From NCBI GenBank assembly GCA_963801715.1, contig CAWDGB010000006.1, positions 1 through 64,000 on the forward strand: DNA of 64,000 nt, given 5' to 3'. The notes beneath the pieces were generated by a model. The model saw only the letters and a program-made list of their open reading frames with translations, was not told where the DNA came from and did no database searches. Made by a program: the position numbers and the translations under genes. The DNA comes from CAVVJA01 sp963801715. GTDB taxonomy: Bacteria > Actinomycetota > Actinomycetes > Mycobacteriales > Jatrophihabitantaceae. Positions 1 through 8,362 of this stretch are shown piece after piece (within the stretch, counting starts at the first letter, position 1; each line of letters opens with the position of its first letter).

Positions 1-953
1 GTGTATGTTCTATCTACTGAGGCTCGCGGTTACGTATTGCTGTCCGGAGTCAAGGCGGAGGTGCCAGAGCTCGGCGGCGGCATGGGCGTGGCTCACGGCC
101 GAACACGACAACGTGCTGGCCGCACTCGACCTCGCCGTTCGGCAAGAGTGGCGACTACCCGCCTGGCGGCTCGCCTGGGCGACGAGTACCTTGCACCAAC
201 GCCAGGGCCACCCTCAGGATCTTGTATCGCGCCTGGCGCAGTGCGCTGGCGGTGCTGCACGAGAACGACCCGGTCCCGATGCATGCCGTCGCCTTGCGCG
301 AGATCGCCGAAGCCTGTGCCCGGATGGGCCATTTCTCCGAAGCGTTCCGATGCCTTTACGAGGCCGTCGACCTCGTTGAGCAGGACCAGTGGCCTGCAAG
401 ACGGGCGACAACATTGCGGACGTTGGCCCGCACCCACAGCCGAAATGGAGACGATCGCGCCGCGTACCGGTATGCCTCCCAATCCCTGGCCATCTACCGG
501 CAGCTGAAAATGCCCGACATGGTGGCCTCAGCGGCCAACGCCGTCGGCTGGTACGCCGCCCGGATCGGAGCCCACCAGAAAGCGTCATCCAACCTGCAAC
601 TCGCCCTGAAAACCGCCCGAGAGCAGGGCGACCGTCTGGTCGAGGGCCACACGCTACACAGCATGGGGTACCTCGCCCAGCAGCTGGGCCACCACGACCG
701 CGCCGCCACCCTGCTGCGGCAATGCCTTGACCTGGCCTACGCCAACGGCGACACCCACAGCCAAGCCACTTCGCTCCGGGATCTGGGCAACTCGCTCGCC
801 GCGCTCGGCCAAGCCGAACATGCCGAGGAACATTGGCGGCGAGCGTTGCCGCTCCTCGACTCCCAGGCCCGCCGATCGGAAGCCGCCCAGTTGCGCGCCA
901 CCCTCGGCACGGCGACGATCACGACACTCGACGTGGCGGCGACCGGCGCCTGA
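1..953 (+). pseudogene. C-terminal part of a SARP/AfsR-like TPR regulator, 5' truncated and frameshifted
   Basis: The reading frame from 222 to 953 encodes a TPR-rich alpha-helical segment of about 243 residues with repeated A-x-x-x-G-x-x-x-x-A patterns. It resembles the C-terminal TPR half of actinobacterial AfsR/SARP-type regulators. Just upstream, in a different frame, the segment WLTAEHDNVLAALDLA matches the conserved AfsR-family motif W-x-x-AE-x-x-N-L-x-AA that precedes the TPRs. Joining the two frames near 222-223 (CTTG read as CTG) gives continuous protein (HPQDL followed by YRAWRSALAVLHEND). A second shift may lie near 85-95, where EVPEL is in frame 1. The DNA-binding and NB-ARC parts would lie left of the window. 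The gene is either a true pseudogene or hit by a single-base error. A free TPR protein starting at 222 is less likely because homology-like sequence continues upstream. Confidence 0.6.
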
Positions 954-1287
954 GCGACGGGTTCCGCAGGTCAAAGCCTACGGGCGCGGCACGCCCGGGT
1001 CCGGATCTGATCGCAGCCTGCGGCCAACCTCTTTGCGCAGGACACCTAGGCGTGCGGGCCGACGGGTGCAGGCGGCCGACCTGAGCGTCGGGAGCTCAAC
1101 CGACCCCGGAAGCCCTCATGGTGTGGGTTCACTGGGTTGGTCCTTTTGGGGTCTGCCTCGGGTTGCTCGGCAGCGTCCGGCGCGGGCGGGCCTCGGTGGT
1201 TGGCATTGGTGTCCTGCCCGACTCGACCGGTGCGATTGATCATGCGATGATCTGTGGCCGGTCACGGTCGCGAGATGTGGGGCATGG
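954..1287. other. intergenic, no gene seen
   Basis: This stretch of 334 bases separates the broken regulator from the secreted protein. I see no protein with family features on either strand and no clear RNA gene. It should carry the promoter of the downstream gene, but no good -35/-10 pair stands out. Confidence 0.4.
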
Positions 1288-2646
1288 ATGGCTAGGTCGC
1301 TGTGGTACGGGCTCGTGGCGTTGATGCTGACCGCAGTACCGCTGATCAACCCTGGAGTAGCCGCAGCCAGTCCAGCCGACGGCGAGCCAGTCATGACCAT
1401 CCAGAACATCGAAATCACGCCGGACCCGCTCGGTGACCCCGAGGACGGGTCCCACGACGTGCTGCAGCACGTCAGTTGGAGCAACTTCCCGGCCGGATCC
1501 CAGCCGAAGTTCTACTACCCGCAGACCACTGGCGGGAAGGGCCTCCCAATCCAATCGGCGCCGTACGTCTACACCTGTCAGGGCGGTGGCGGAGGCTACG
1601 TCGGCAACTGCAACAACGGTCCTTTCCCCACCGAGGGCTCGGTGGACATCCATTACCGGCCGAGCCAGGTCTCCGGTGACTACGCGCATGGCGGTTCGTA
1701 CAGTGAGCAATTGCAGTTCTGGATCGATGACGCGGGCCCCCGGTTCACCGGAACGATCACCGTCAAGCCGATCTCCGACCTGGTACTCGACGTGGCCACG
1801 CCCGACCAGAACACCATCACGATGACGGTGCACAACCAGGGTCCTTCGCACGCCGGCCGGGCCACATTGAAGATCAGCGGATTCGCCCAGGCACTGACCT
1901 TGACCGGTAACTCGGGGTGCACGGCGCCGGCCGACAAGACGGTCAACTGCACCGTCGACCCCGTCGGCGCATCGAGGGACACGGGCACGACGTGCAACCC
2001 GGGCTACGGCAGCCTGCCCACGTGCGACCGCTTCACCCTCGCCATGAACCCGGGCTGGACCCGCACCCGGCTGACGGTCTCGATAGTCGACCCCACCACG
2101 CCTGACCGGGACAACTCCTCCAATACAGCGATCGCCTTCCCCGATGCACCACCGGCCTCCGACGTGACGGCCGGCTCCGGACCCATCGTGGTTGCGCCGG
2201 CCAACACCGCGGGTTCGGCCACGGCGCCGACGGCGGGTTCCACCGCGCCTACCGCCGGTACGTCTGACGCGACGGCGCCCACCGGCTCGCCAGCGGCATC
2301 CCCGACCTCATCCGACTCCGGCAACGACGGGGCGCCGGCCGCCCGGGCCACCCGAGGCGACCCGGCGGCGATGGCCGAGCCGGGCGGTCTGTCCTTCAAT
2401 GCGGTGTCGGCGGTGCTGGTGTCGATCCTGGTGGTCGGCGCGGTTCTGGCGTCCCTTTTCGTATGGCGGTCTCGCCGCGGCCGGGCAAACGAGTCTGCGA
2501 CGACTACGTCACCTGCGGCCTTCACCGCACCGGTCATAGCCGCAGTGGACGCCCCGCCAGCGTTGCCGAACCTGCATCACGCGGCGCCCGACCCCGGGTG
2601 GCGTCCTCGGTCGATACGGGCTGATCAACCGAAGCAGGAACTGTGA
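1288..2646 (+). CDS. secreted, membrane-anchored surface protein with Ig/CARDB-like region
   Basis: This 452-residue protein begins with a Sec signal peptide: a charged MAR start, a hydrophobic run, then an AAAS-type cleavage region near residue 28. The mature part has Cys residues in pairs and a stretch (about 165-285) with DLVLDV and TVHNQGPSHAGRATLKI, the style of CARDB/DUF11-like beta-sandwich domains found in exported proteins. Residues about 290-365 form a Pro/Ala/Thr/Ser-rich linker. A single membrane helix follows (about 372-392, VLVSILVVGAVLASLFVW), then a basic stop-transfer RSRRGR and a cytoplasmic tail of about 55 residues. The expected topology is an extracellular domain on a flexible stalk. 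The start at 1288 is chosen because it gives the complete signal peptide. No enzymatic motif is visible and the function is unknown. Confidence 0.8.
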   Translation: MARSLWYGLVALMLTAVPLINPGVAAASPADGEPVMTIQNIEITPDPLGDPEDGSHDVLQHVSWSNFPAGSQPKFYYPQTTGGKGLPIQSAPYVYTCQGGGGGYVGNCNNGPFPTEGSVDIHYRPSQVSGDYAHGGSYSEQLQFWIDDAGPRFTGTITVKPISDLVLDVATPDQNTITMTVHNQGPSHAGRATLKISGFAQALTLTGNSGCTAPADKTVNCTVDPVGASRDTGTTCNPGYGSLPTCDRFTLAMNPGWTRTRLTVSIVDPTTPDRDNSSNTAIAFPDAPPASDVTAGSGPIVVAPANTAGSATAPTAGSTAPTAGTSDATAPTGSPAASPTSSDSGNDGAPAARATRGDPAAMAEPGGLSFNAVSAVLVSILVVGAVLASLFVWRSRRGRANESATTTSPAAFTAPVIAAVDAPPALPNLHHAAPDPGWRPRSIRADQPKQEL

Positions 2647-2913
2647 CCTGCTCGTCGCCCGGCGACTGAACGAGCCGGGCGCAAACGGATGGCAGGGTCC
2701 ACAAAGGGCACTGCTCAGACCGCCGCGACGACCAGACGCAGTGTCGCCGCCCGGATGAGCACACTGGTCCAGGTACGCCAGGGACGTCTGCGTTCGGCTC
2801 GATCCGGCCACGACGCCGTTCCTAGCCGCGGATCGACGTCGCGCGGAGCTGCAAGGTGGTCAGCGGCCTGTCGTTGCCGCCCACGGCCAGCCGTCGACCG
2901 TCTGGGACTGTAG

Positions 2914-3083
2914 GGCCTGCCCGACGCGGTGAACACGTTGTGGGACAAGATAATCGTGCAATCGTGCGTGATCCATTTGCTGCCCAACTCGTTCAAGTAC
3001 ACGAGCGGACGCGACTGGCCCGAGACGGCCAAGGACCCAAACTGATCTACACCGCACCGTCGGCTGACACCGTGCTGGATATG
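2914..3083 (+). mobile_element. IS256-family transposase remnant (within 2647-3201 intergenic)
   Basis: From 2914 the frame reads LPDAVNTLWDKIIVQSCVIH and continues with LLPNSFKYTSGRDWPETAKD, closely matching the region of IS256/Mutator transposases before the last catalytic segment. Near 3040 it shifts frame and continues as PKLIYTAPSADTVLD, then homology stops. Only about 55 codons survive, without the catalytic Asp/Glu set or terminal repeats. It is therefore a dead fragment and not related to the complete IS256 element at 18.3 kb in any recent sense. The rest of 2647-3201 shows no gene. Confidence 0.75.
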
Positions 3084-3201
3084 ACGTCAGGGATCAGTAG
3101 CCCGCAAGTCAATGTCGGCCGACCCGCCCTAGCCACCGAATAAGATAACCGCGGGCGATGAGCACCGAGGAGTTCGACGGCCCGGAGAACGGGAGCGCAC
3201 G

Positions 3202-4239
3202 GTGAGCCTCAACCAGCTACTCGAGGACCAGCCAGAGCCTGGGATCGCCGGTTCCGCTGTGCTCCTCGGCGACGTACATGTCGGTGCCGGCGCCATCCTG
3301 GCGCAGGGGCTGGTCGTGCGGGCACACGGGGGAGCAGTGAGCCTGGGGAACTACTCGGCCGTTCTGGAGAACGGGGTGGTGATCGGCACGCGCGAGCATC
3401 CCGTCCGGGTGGGGCAGCGGACGGTTTTCGGCCACCGCGCCACGATTGTCGGCGCTACGGTCGGTGACCTGTGTGAGATCGGGAACGGTGCGATCCTCAT
3501 GCCAGGCTCCCGCTTGGGAAACGGCTGCATCCTCGGCGAAGGCACGCTGGTGCCGCCGAACACGGTGATCCCCGACGGCGCGGTCCTCGTAGGGCGGCCG
3601 CCACACGTCATCCGGTCGGCCACCGACGCGGACCGAGAACGGTTGGCGGTGTTGCGCCAACATCAGACGAACCTGACCGACTACCCGGGCACCATCCTGC
3701 ACGGGTCGATGAAGGCTGGAGCACACATGGGTACGTTGTATGCCTACCGCGACAAGACCCCGTCGATCGGCGCACGGACGATCCTCTTCGACTCGGCCGA
3801 GATCACCGGTGACGTCATCATCGGAGAGGACTCGCTCATCGGAGCCGGCGTCAAAATCATCGGCGACTCACACGGTCCGGTCCGCATCGGTTCCCGGGTA
3901 CAGATCCTGGAGAACACGGTGTTGCATCTGCTTCCCGACAACGAGCTCATCATCGACGACGACGCCGTCATCGGCCCGGGCGCCATGATCCACGGCTGCC
4001 ACATCGGCCGGGGCAGTGTCGTCGAGCCGGGCGCGATCGTCTGTGACGGGAGCGTGGTTGGGGCCGAGTCGATCGTTCGGGCCGGCGCGTGTGTGAAACA
4101 ACGCGACCGGTTCGCGGAACGGTCCATTCTGGACGGTTTCCCGGCCAAGCTGGTCGACACGCTGGCCGAGCCACCGGCGATGCCCGGCTGGGCCCTGCCC
4201 GCCGACGCTGTCGCAACACTTCGCAGGGTCCAACGATGA
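3202..4239 (+). CDS. tandem gamma-carbonic-anhydrase-like hexapeptide-repeat protein
   Basis: The 345-residue product is built of two consecutive left-handed beta-helix units with hexapeptide repeats ([LIV]-G-x4). The first covers about residues 15-135 and the second about 185-315, joined by an alpha-helical linker (DADRERLAVLRQHQTNL). Gamma-carbonic anhydrases and their PaaY/CaiE relatives have one such unit per chain and use three His as metal ligands. Here unit 1 keeps an FGHRA motif but lacks the other canonical His pattern, and unit 2 has an MIHGCHIG segment. Enzymatic activity therefore cannot be assumed. The start is GTG at 3202 with a GGGAG-type ribosome binding site. The protein may act as an acyltransferase-like scaffold or a carbonic anhydrase homologue. 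The domain assignment is firm and the function is not. Confidence 0.85.
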   Translation: MSLNQLLEDQPEPGIAGSAVLLGDVHVGAGAILAQGLVVRAHGGAVSLGNYSAVLENGVVIGTREHPVRVGQRTVFGHRATIVGATVGDLCEIGNGAILMPGSRLGNGCILGEGTLVPPNTVIPDGAVLVGRPPHVIRSATDADRERLAVLRQHQTNLTDYPGTILHGSMKAGAHMGTLYAYRDKTPSIGARTILFDSAEITGDVIIGEDSLIGAGVKIIGDSHGPVRIGSRVQILENTVLHLLPDNELIIDDDAVIGPGAMIHGCHIGRGSVVEPGAIVCDGSVVGAESIVRAGACVKQRDRFAERSILDGFPAKLVDTLAEPPAMPGWALPADAVATLRRVQR

Positions 4240-4317
4240 AGAGGCGCCATTTCGCTGCCCCCTGAAGTCGGGGAGGACACGCCACGGCGCTCGAGCGGGC
4301 GTTGGTTTAGTTGCGTC

Positions 4318-4914
4318 TCAATCGCGTCGGGTGGTTCGGTAGTCGATCGCCCGGAAGCACCCGTGAACATGGTCGTTGACCGCGCCGACGTTCTGCATGA
4401 ACGCGTACACGCTGGTGGGCCCGACGAAGCGGTATCCCTGGGCCTTCAATTGCTTGGCGAACGCTTCGGCCTCCGGCGTCGACTTGGGCAGGTCGGCAAT
4501 CGACCGGGGGGCTTGCCGCCGGGTGGTCGCGTAGGACTTGGCAAGCGTCATGAGGTTCGGCGAGGCGGACCGCATGGCGCGGGCGTTGTCGACGGTGGCC
4601 TGAATCTTTCCGCGGTTGCGGATGATCGCGGCGTCCCGCATGAGCGCATCGACGTCCCGATCAGTCATTGCGGCGACCTGGTCGACGTCGAAGCCGCGGA
4701 ATGCCGTCTGGAACGCGTCTCGCTTGCCGAACACGATCGACCAGCTCAGCCCGACCTCGAACACGCCCAGCGTGAGCGCCTCGAACATCGATGACTCGTT
4801 GTAGGTGCGCCTGCCCCAGACTTCGTCGTGGTATCGCCCGAACGCGGTATCCCCGCCGCCGGCCCACGCGCAGCGTGGCTTCCCGTGATACCCGGTGATG
4901 ACGTCGCTGCTCAT
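4318..4914 (-). CDS. tag: DNA-3-methyladenine glycosylase I
   Basis: The 198-residue protein matches the Tag family over its full length. It has the N-terminal RCAWAGG segment (Cys15), the RYHDEVWG motif (His29), the LSWSIVFGKRDAF core, and the C-terminal NDHVHGC motif (His182, Cys186). These four residues correspond to the zinc site of E. coli Tag. The enzyme removes 3-methyladenine from alkylated DNA to start base excision repair. The open frame extends further upstream to 5160, but ATG at 4914 is preferred: it gives the usual length of about 190-200 residues and has a GAGG ribosome binding site 6-7 bases upstream. It is divergent from marR across 130 bases. Confidence 0.95.
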   Translation of the reverse strand: MSSDVITGYHGKPRCAWAGGGDTAFGRYHDEVWGRRTYNESSMFEALTLGVFEVGLSWSIVFGKRDAFQTAFRGFDVDQVAAMTDRDVDALMRDAAIIRNRGKIQATVDNARAMRSASPNLMTLAKSYATTRRQAPRSIADLPKSTPEAEAFAKQLKAQGYRFVGPTSVYAFMQNVGAVNDHVHGCFRAIDYRTTRRD

Positions 4915-5007
4915 TGGGGCCTCGCTTACGTCTGTTCCTGTCCTCAATCGGCCTGCCCCGAGTGGGCCTGTAGCTCGCCGATCTGGGCGCGGGGGCTGCC
5001 GAAGTAA

Positions 5008-5044
5008 TTGCGGTTGGGCGCAACCTTGACGATAACCTGATGCG
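5008..5044 (+). promoter_or_regulatory. candidate marR promoter with overlapping inverted repeat
   Basis: TTGCGG at 5008-5013 and GATAAC at 5031-5036 are 17 bases apart and end 8 bases before the GTG start of marR, as expected for a leaderless transcript. Inside this promoter lie two nested dyads: TTGC-N8-GCAA (5008-5023) and GGTTG-N4-CAACC (5012-5025). A MarR dimer bound here would block the promoter, which suggests autoregulation. This is inference from sequence geometry. Confidence 0.45.
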
Positions 5045-5533
5045 GTGACGACGCCGGTGCCTGGTCTGGACGGCGACGAGGAAGCGTTGTGGCGTTCCCT
5101 CGTCGAGGTTCTGCTGCGGCTCCCTCGGGTGCTGGATGAGCACTTCGAGAGTGAAGCCAAGGTCAGTATGACCGACTACTCGGTCCTGGTCGCTTTATCC
5201 GAAGCGCCGGACGGCGGGCTGCGCATGGGTGAGCTCGCCGAGTCGGCCGCGTTGTCCCGCAGTCGAACGACTCGGGTCGTAGAGGACCTCGTCCGTCGTT
5301 CGCTGGTCACGCGGACCAGATCCGAGCAGGACGGGCGCAGCGCGCTGGCTGCCCTCACTTCGGATGGCGCGGCCGTGCTGGCGGCGGTGTATCCCGGTCA
5401 CCTTGCCCGGGTGCGTTCGCTGGTGTTGGACCACCTCACCAGGAGCGAGATGCGCACCATGGCGCCGGCGTTGTCCAGGGTGCTGGCCTCGCTCCGCCAG
5501 ACCAGGCCCGCCGAGAACGTCGACGGCGACTGA
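5045..5533 (+). CDS. MarR-family transcriptional regulator
   Basis: The 162-residue protein has the MarR layout: an N-terminal dimerisation helix, a winged helix (LRMGELAESAALSRSRTTRVVEDL as recognition region, about residues 58-82), and the wing SLVTRTRSEQDGRSALAALT with the conserved D-x-R ion pair. C-terminal helices complete the dimer interface. Such proteins usually bind short palindromes and are released by small phenolic or lipophilic ligands. The GTG start has no ribosome binding site, but a promoter-like element ends just before it, so translation may be leaderless. Its neighbours are the divergent tag gene and the downstream MBL-fold hydrolase, whose upstream region also carries a GTTG/CAAC dyad. 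The MBL gene is a plausible target. Confidence 0.92.
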   Translation: MTTPVPGLDGDEEALWRSLVEVLLRLPRVLDEHFESEAKVSMTDYSVLVALSEAPDGGLRMGELAESAALSRSRTTRVVEDLVRRSLVTRTRSEQDGRSALAALTSDGAAVLAAVYPGHLARVRSLVLDHLTRSEMRTMAPALSRVLASLRQTRPAENVDGD

Positions 5534-5575
5534 CGATATCCGGCCAGCAACAGTCGCTCGATGATGATCTTGCGA

Positions 5576-5597
5576 TAGTTGTTCCCGGACGCAACTA
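5576..5597 (+). promoter_or_regulatory. candidate MarR operator upstream of the MBL-fold gene
   Basis: TAGTTG-N10-CAACTA forms a perfect 6-base inverted repeat. It lies just downstream of a TTGCGA hexamer (5570-5575) that could serve as a -35 box. The half-site core GTTG/CAAC is shared with the dyad in front of marR (5012-5025), although the spacing differs. It would fit control of the downstream gene by the MarR protein. Confidence 0.35.
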
Positions 5598-5766
5598 AAT
5601 GTGCGAGACTAACAGGACCCCGGCCGGCAGCGCGTGCCGCGCCACCGATAGAACGGATCACCCGTGTCAGCCCTCGCAACGGGACTGGCAGTCCGCCATC
5701 GCCGCACCGACATGGGCGCACCCGTACACAAGACTACTTTCACGCGCAAGTATTGGAGGATCTGTG

Positions 5767-6825
5767 ATGCCACACCTCGATCGGCGCACCTTCCTGCGGT
5801 ACGCCTCCGTGGCCGCGGCCGTTCCCGCCGGTCTGCTGGCTCTCGACCTGCCCGGCGCCGCCGCAGCCCAAGCGGACGACCTCCCGGACTACGCCTCGAT
5901 ACCGGCCAGAGCCTCCGGGCCGGCGGTCAACGCGTCCGGGTACTTCGTCGGGCACATCGCCGCCGACCTGTACTGGGTTACCGACGGTTTCTACCAGGCG
6001 ATGTTCGTAACCACGGCGGAGGGAGTTCTGGTGGTCGACGCGCCACCGACCATCGGACACAACCTGGTCCGCGCAATCGCCGAGGTCACCCAGGCTCGGA
6101 ATCTGCCCGATCGTGTCACCCATCTGATTTACTCCCACTCGCACGCCGACCACATCGGCGCGGCGGGAATCTTCGACGGTGCCGTCCGGATCGCGCACGC
6201 GCGAACCAAGCAGCTTTTGCGGGTTGCTCGGGACCCGAACCGGCCCCTGCCGACCGTCACGTTCGACGACCGCTACGAGCTGCACGTCGGCGGGGAGCGA
6301 GTCGACCTGTCCTACCACGGGCCGAACCACAGCCCCGACAACATCTTCGTCTCCGTCCCCTCCGCGGCCACCCTGATGGTCGTCGACGTCATCTTCCCCG
6401 GCTGGGTCCCGTTCAAGAACCTCGCCGAATCTCAGGACATCCCGGACTGGATAAGGGCCCACGACGTCCTTCTGGCCACTCCGTGGCAGACCTTGGTCGG
6501 TGGCCACCTGGGCCGCCTCGGCACCCGGGCCGACGTCGTCCTTCAACGTGACTACGTACACGACCTCGCCGCCAGCGCACGCCAAACCCTCGAAACCCTG
6601 GATCCCACGCCGTTTTTCACCAAGTACGGTCCGACCGGCAACGCTTGGGCGATCTTCAAGTCCTACCTCGACGCCGCCGCCGCGCAGGCCGCGACACCCG
6701 TCACCGCCAAGTACACCGGGCAGCTCGCCGCCGCCGACGTCTTCACGGTCGCCAACGCCGAAGCGATGATCAACTCCGCGCGAATCGACACCGGCATCCT
6801 CGGCCCGTTCGGCATTCATCCGTAG
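5767..6825 (+). CDS. Tat-exported metallo-beta-lactamase-fold hydrolase
   Basis: The 352-residue protein starts with a twin-arginine signal (LDRRTFLRYA followed by an Ala-rich hydrophobic segment, cleavage near residue 36). The mature part carries the MBL-fold zinc motif H124-S-H126-A-D128-H129 and a later GPNHSPDN segment that supplies another ligand. The ATG at 5767 follows an AGGAG ribosome binding site (TATTGGAGGATCTGTG), so the longer upstream frame from 5599 is rejected. Substrate is unknown: the family includes lactonases, sulfatases and quinoprotein-associated hydrolases, and the lack of class B lactamase hallmarks argues against calling it a resistance gene. It acts outside the cytoplasmic membrane and may be controlled by the upstream MarR protein. 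Confidence 0.9.
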   Translation: MPHLDRRTFLRYASVAAAVPAGLLALDLPGAAAAQADDLPDYASIPARASGPAVNASGYFVGHIAADLYWVTDGFYQAMFVTTAEGVLVVDAPPTIGHNLVRAIAEVTQARNLPDRVTHLIYSHSHADHIGAAGIFDGAVRIAHARTKQLLRVARDPNRPLPTVTFDDRYELHVGGERVDLSYHGPNHSPDNIFVSVPSAATLMVVDVIFPGWVPFKNLAESQDIPDWIRAHDVLLATPWQTLVGGHLGRLGTRADVVLQRDYVHDLAASARQTLETLDPTPFFTKYGPTGNAWAIFKSYLDAAAAQAATPVTAKYTGQLAAADVFTVANAEAMINSARIDTGILGPFGIHP

Positions 6826-7014
6826 CCCGCGCTAGCTCACCAGGTGCGCCATGGCCGAGCAATCCGTTCAACCGACGCGATCGTGAGGTGAGGCGAAGCT
6901 CGGCGTGCGGGACCGGACCAGACCGTGGTCTACGGCCGTTATCATCAACTCGTCTGCGAAGGCGGATCCACAGTGGACTGAGGGTGGCACCACGCGGGGC
7001 GGATTAGGCCAGGG

Positions 7015-8178
7015 TCATCGCGCGCCGATCAGGTGCTCGACCATGAGTTGGGTGAGCTGGACGAAGTTCGCGCCGCGCGCGCCGGCCGCGTCCGGATCGA
7101 ATCCGGCGTCGCCGGCCACGAGGTCGGCGACCGTCTCCCCCGGGCCGAGGGTCGGCACGGACAGCTCCGGCACCCGGGCGGCCCGCAGCGCGGCCCGGAC
7201 CTCGGGATCGGCCCGGAACGCGGCCGCACGGTCGCGCAGTAGCGTGTAGGTCCTCATGTTGGCCGCAGCCGAGGCCCAGACGCCCTCGACGTCCTCCGTA
7301 CGCGCGGGCTTGTAGTCGAAGTGCCGCGGCCCGTCCCACGCCTGAGCACCGTCGGGGCCGCCGAACTCCAGGAGGTCCACCAGGGAGAAGGCGTTGAGCA
7401 GGTCGCCGTGGCCGAAGACCAGGTCCTGGTCGTACTTGATCCCGCGCTGCCCGTTGAGGTCGATGTGGAAAAGTTTGTCGTGCCACAGCGCCTGGGCGAT
7501 GCCGTGGGTGAAGTTGAGCCCAGCCATCTGCTCGTGCCCGGTCTCCGGGTTGAGGCCGACCCGCTCAGGGTGCTCCAGCTCGTTGATGAACGCCAGCGCG
7601 TGCCCGATCGTCGGTAGCAGGAGGTCGCCGCGCGGCTCGTTGGGCTTGGGCTCGATGGCGAAGCGGATGTCGTAGCCCTGCTCGAGGACGTACGCCGTGA
7701 GCACGTCCATGCCCTCCTTGTAGCGGTCGAGGGCGGCGCGGATGTCCTTGGCCGCGTCGGACTCCGATCCCTCGCGGCCGCCCCACAGGACGTAGGTCTT
7801 CGCGCCGAGGGAAGCGGCGAGGTCGACATTGCGGATGATCTTTCGCAGGGCGAAGCGGCGTACCGACCGGTCATTGGCAGTCAGGCCGCCGTCCTTGAAC
7901 ACCGGGTGGGTGAACAGGTTCGTCGTGGCGTGCGAGACGAACATCCCGGTCTGCGCGAGGGCCTTGCGTAGCCGTTCGATGTGCCGGTCGTGTTCGGCGG
8001 CCTGGCTGCCGGAGGGGATCACGTCGTCGTCGTGAAAGCTGACTCCGGCCGCGCCGAGTTCGGCGAGCTTGTGGATGCTCTCGACCGGGTCGAGGGCTGG
8101 GCGTGTGGCGTCGCCGAACGGGTCGCGGGCCTGCCACCCGACGGTCCAGAGGCCGAAGGTGAACTGGATCTGGGACAT
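7015..8178 (-). CDS. xylA: xylose isomerase
   Basis: The 387-residue protein matches the short actinobacterial class of xylose isomerases. It has the early GVSFHDDDVIP motif with the catalytic His, the EPKPNEPRGD metal-ligand segment, GLNPETGHEQMAG, and FHIDLNGQRGIKYDQD with metal-binding Asp residues. It interconverts D-xylose and D-xylulose in the cytosol using two divalent metals. The ATG at 8178 has a GGAGTAG ribosome binding site. It is the last gene of the binding protein, permease, permease, GH31, xylA series, so the operon imports xylosides, releases xylose and isomerises it. No xylulokinase gene is in the window. Confidence 0.96.
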   Translation of the reverse strand: MSQIQFTFGLWTVGWQARDPFGDATRPALDPVESIHKLAELGAAGVSFHDDDVIPSGSQAAEHDRHIERLRKALAQTGMFVSHATTNLFTHPVFKDGGLTANDRSVRRFALRKIIRNVDLAASLGAKTYVLWGGREGSESDAAKDIRAALDRYKEGMDVLTAYVLEQGYDIRFAIEPKPNEPRGDLLLPTIGHALAFINELEHPERVGLNPETGHEQMAGLNFTHGIAQALWHDKLFHIDLNGQRGIKYDQDLVFGHGDLLNAFSLVDLLEFGGPDGAQAWDGPRHFDYKPARTEDVEGVWASAAANMRTYTLLRDRAAAFRADPEVRAALRAARVPELSVPTLGPGETVADLVAGDAGFDPDAAGARGANFVQLTQLMVEHLIGAR

Positions 8179-8362
8179 GCGGCTACTCCTGCGTGGTGTT
8201 GTGATGGCGATTGCGGGGCCCGGCGCGGCACGGACCCCGGCTGGTCCACACCACGCCCGCCGCGTTGGGCTGGTCGACGTCAGGCACCGCGTGCTGCGCG
8301 ACCTGGGTACCGGTGAACCGGACCGTTGCCGTCGCGCCGGCTGTGTGGCTTCAGGTTTCGCT

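Noticed and set aside
8216..8362. Protein-like minus-strand stretch (VRFTGTQVAQHAVPDVDQPN) between GH31 and xylA
   Set aside because: It is short, has no start, no recognisable family and no continuation, so it is not reported as a gene.
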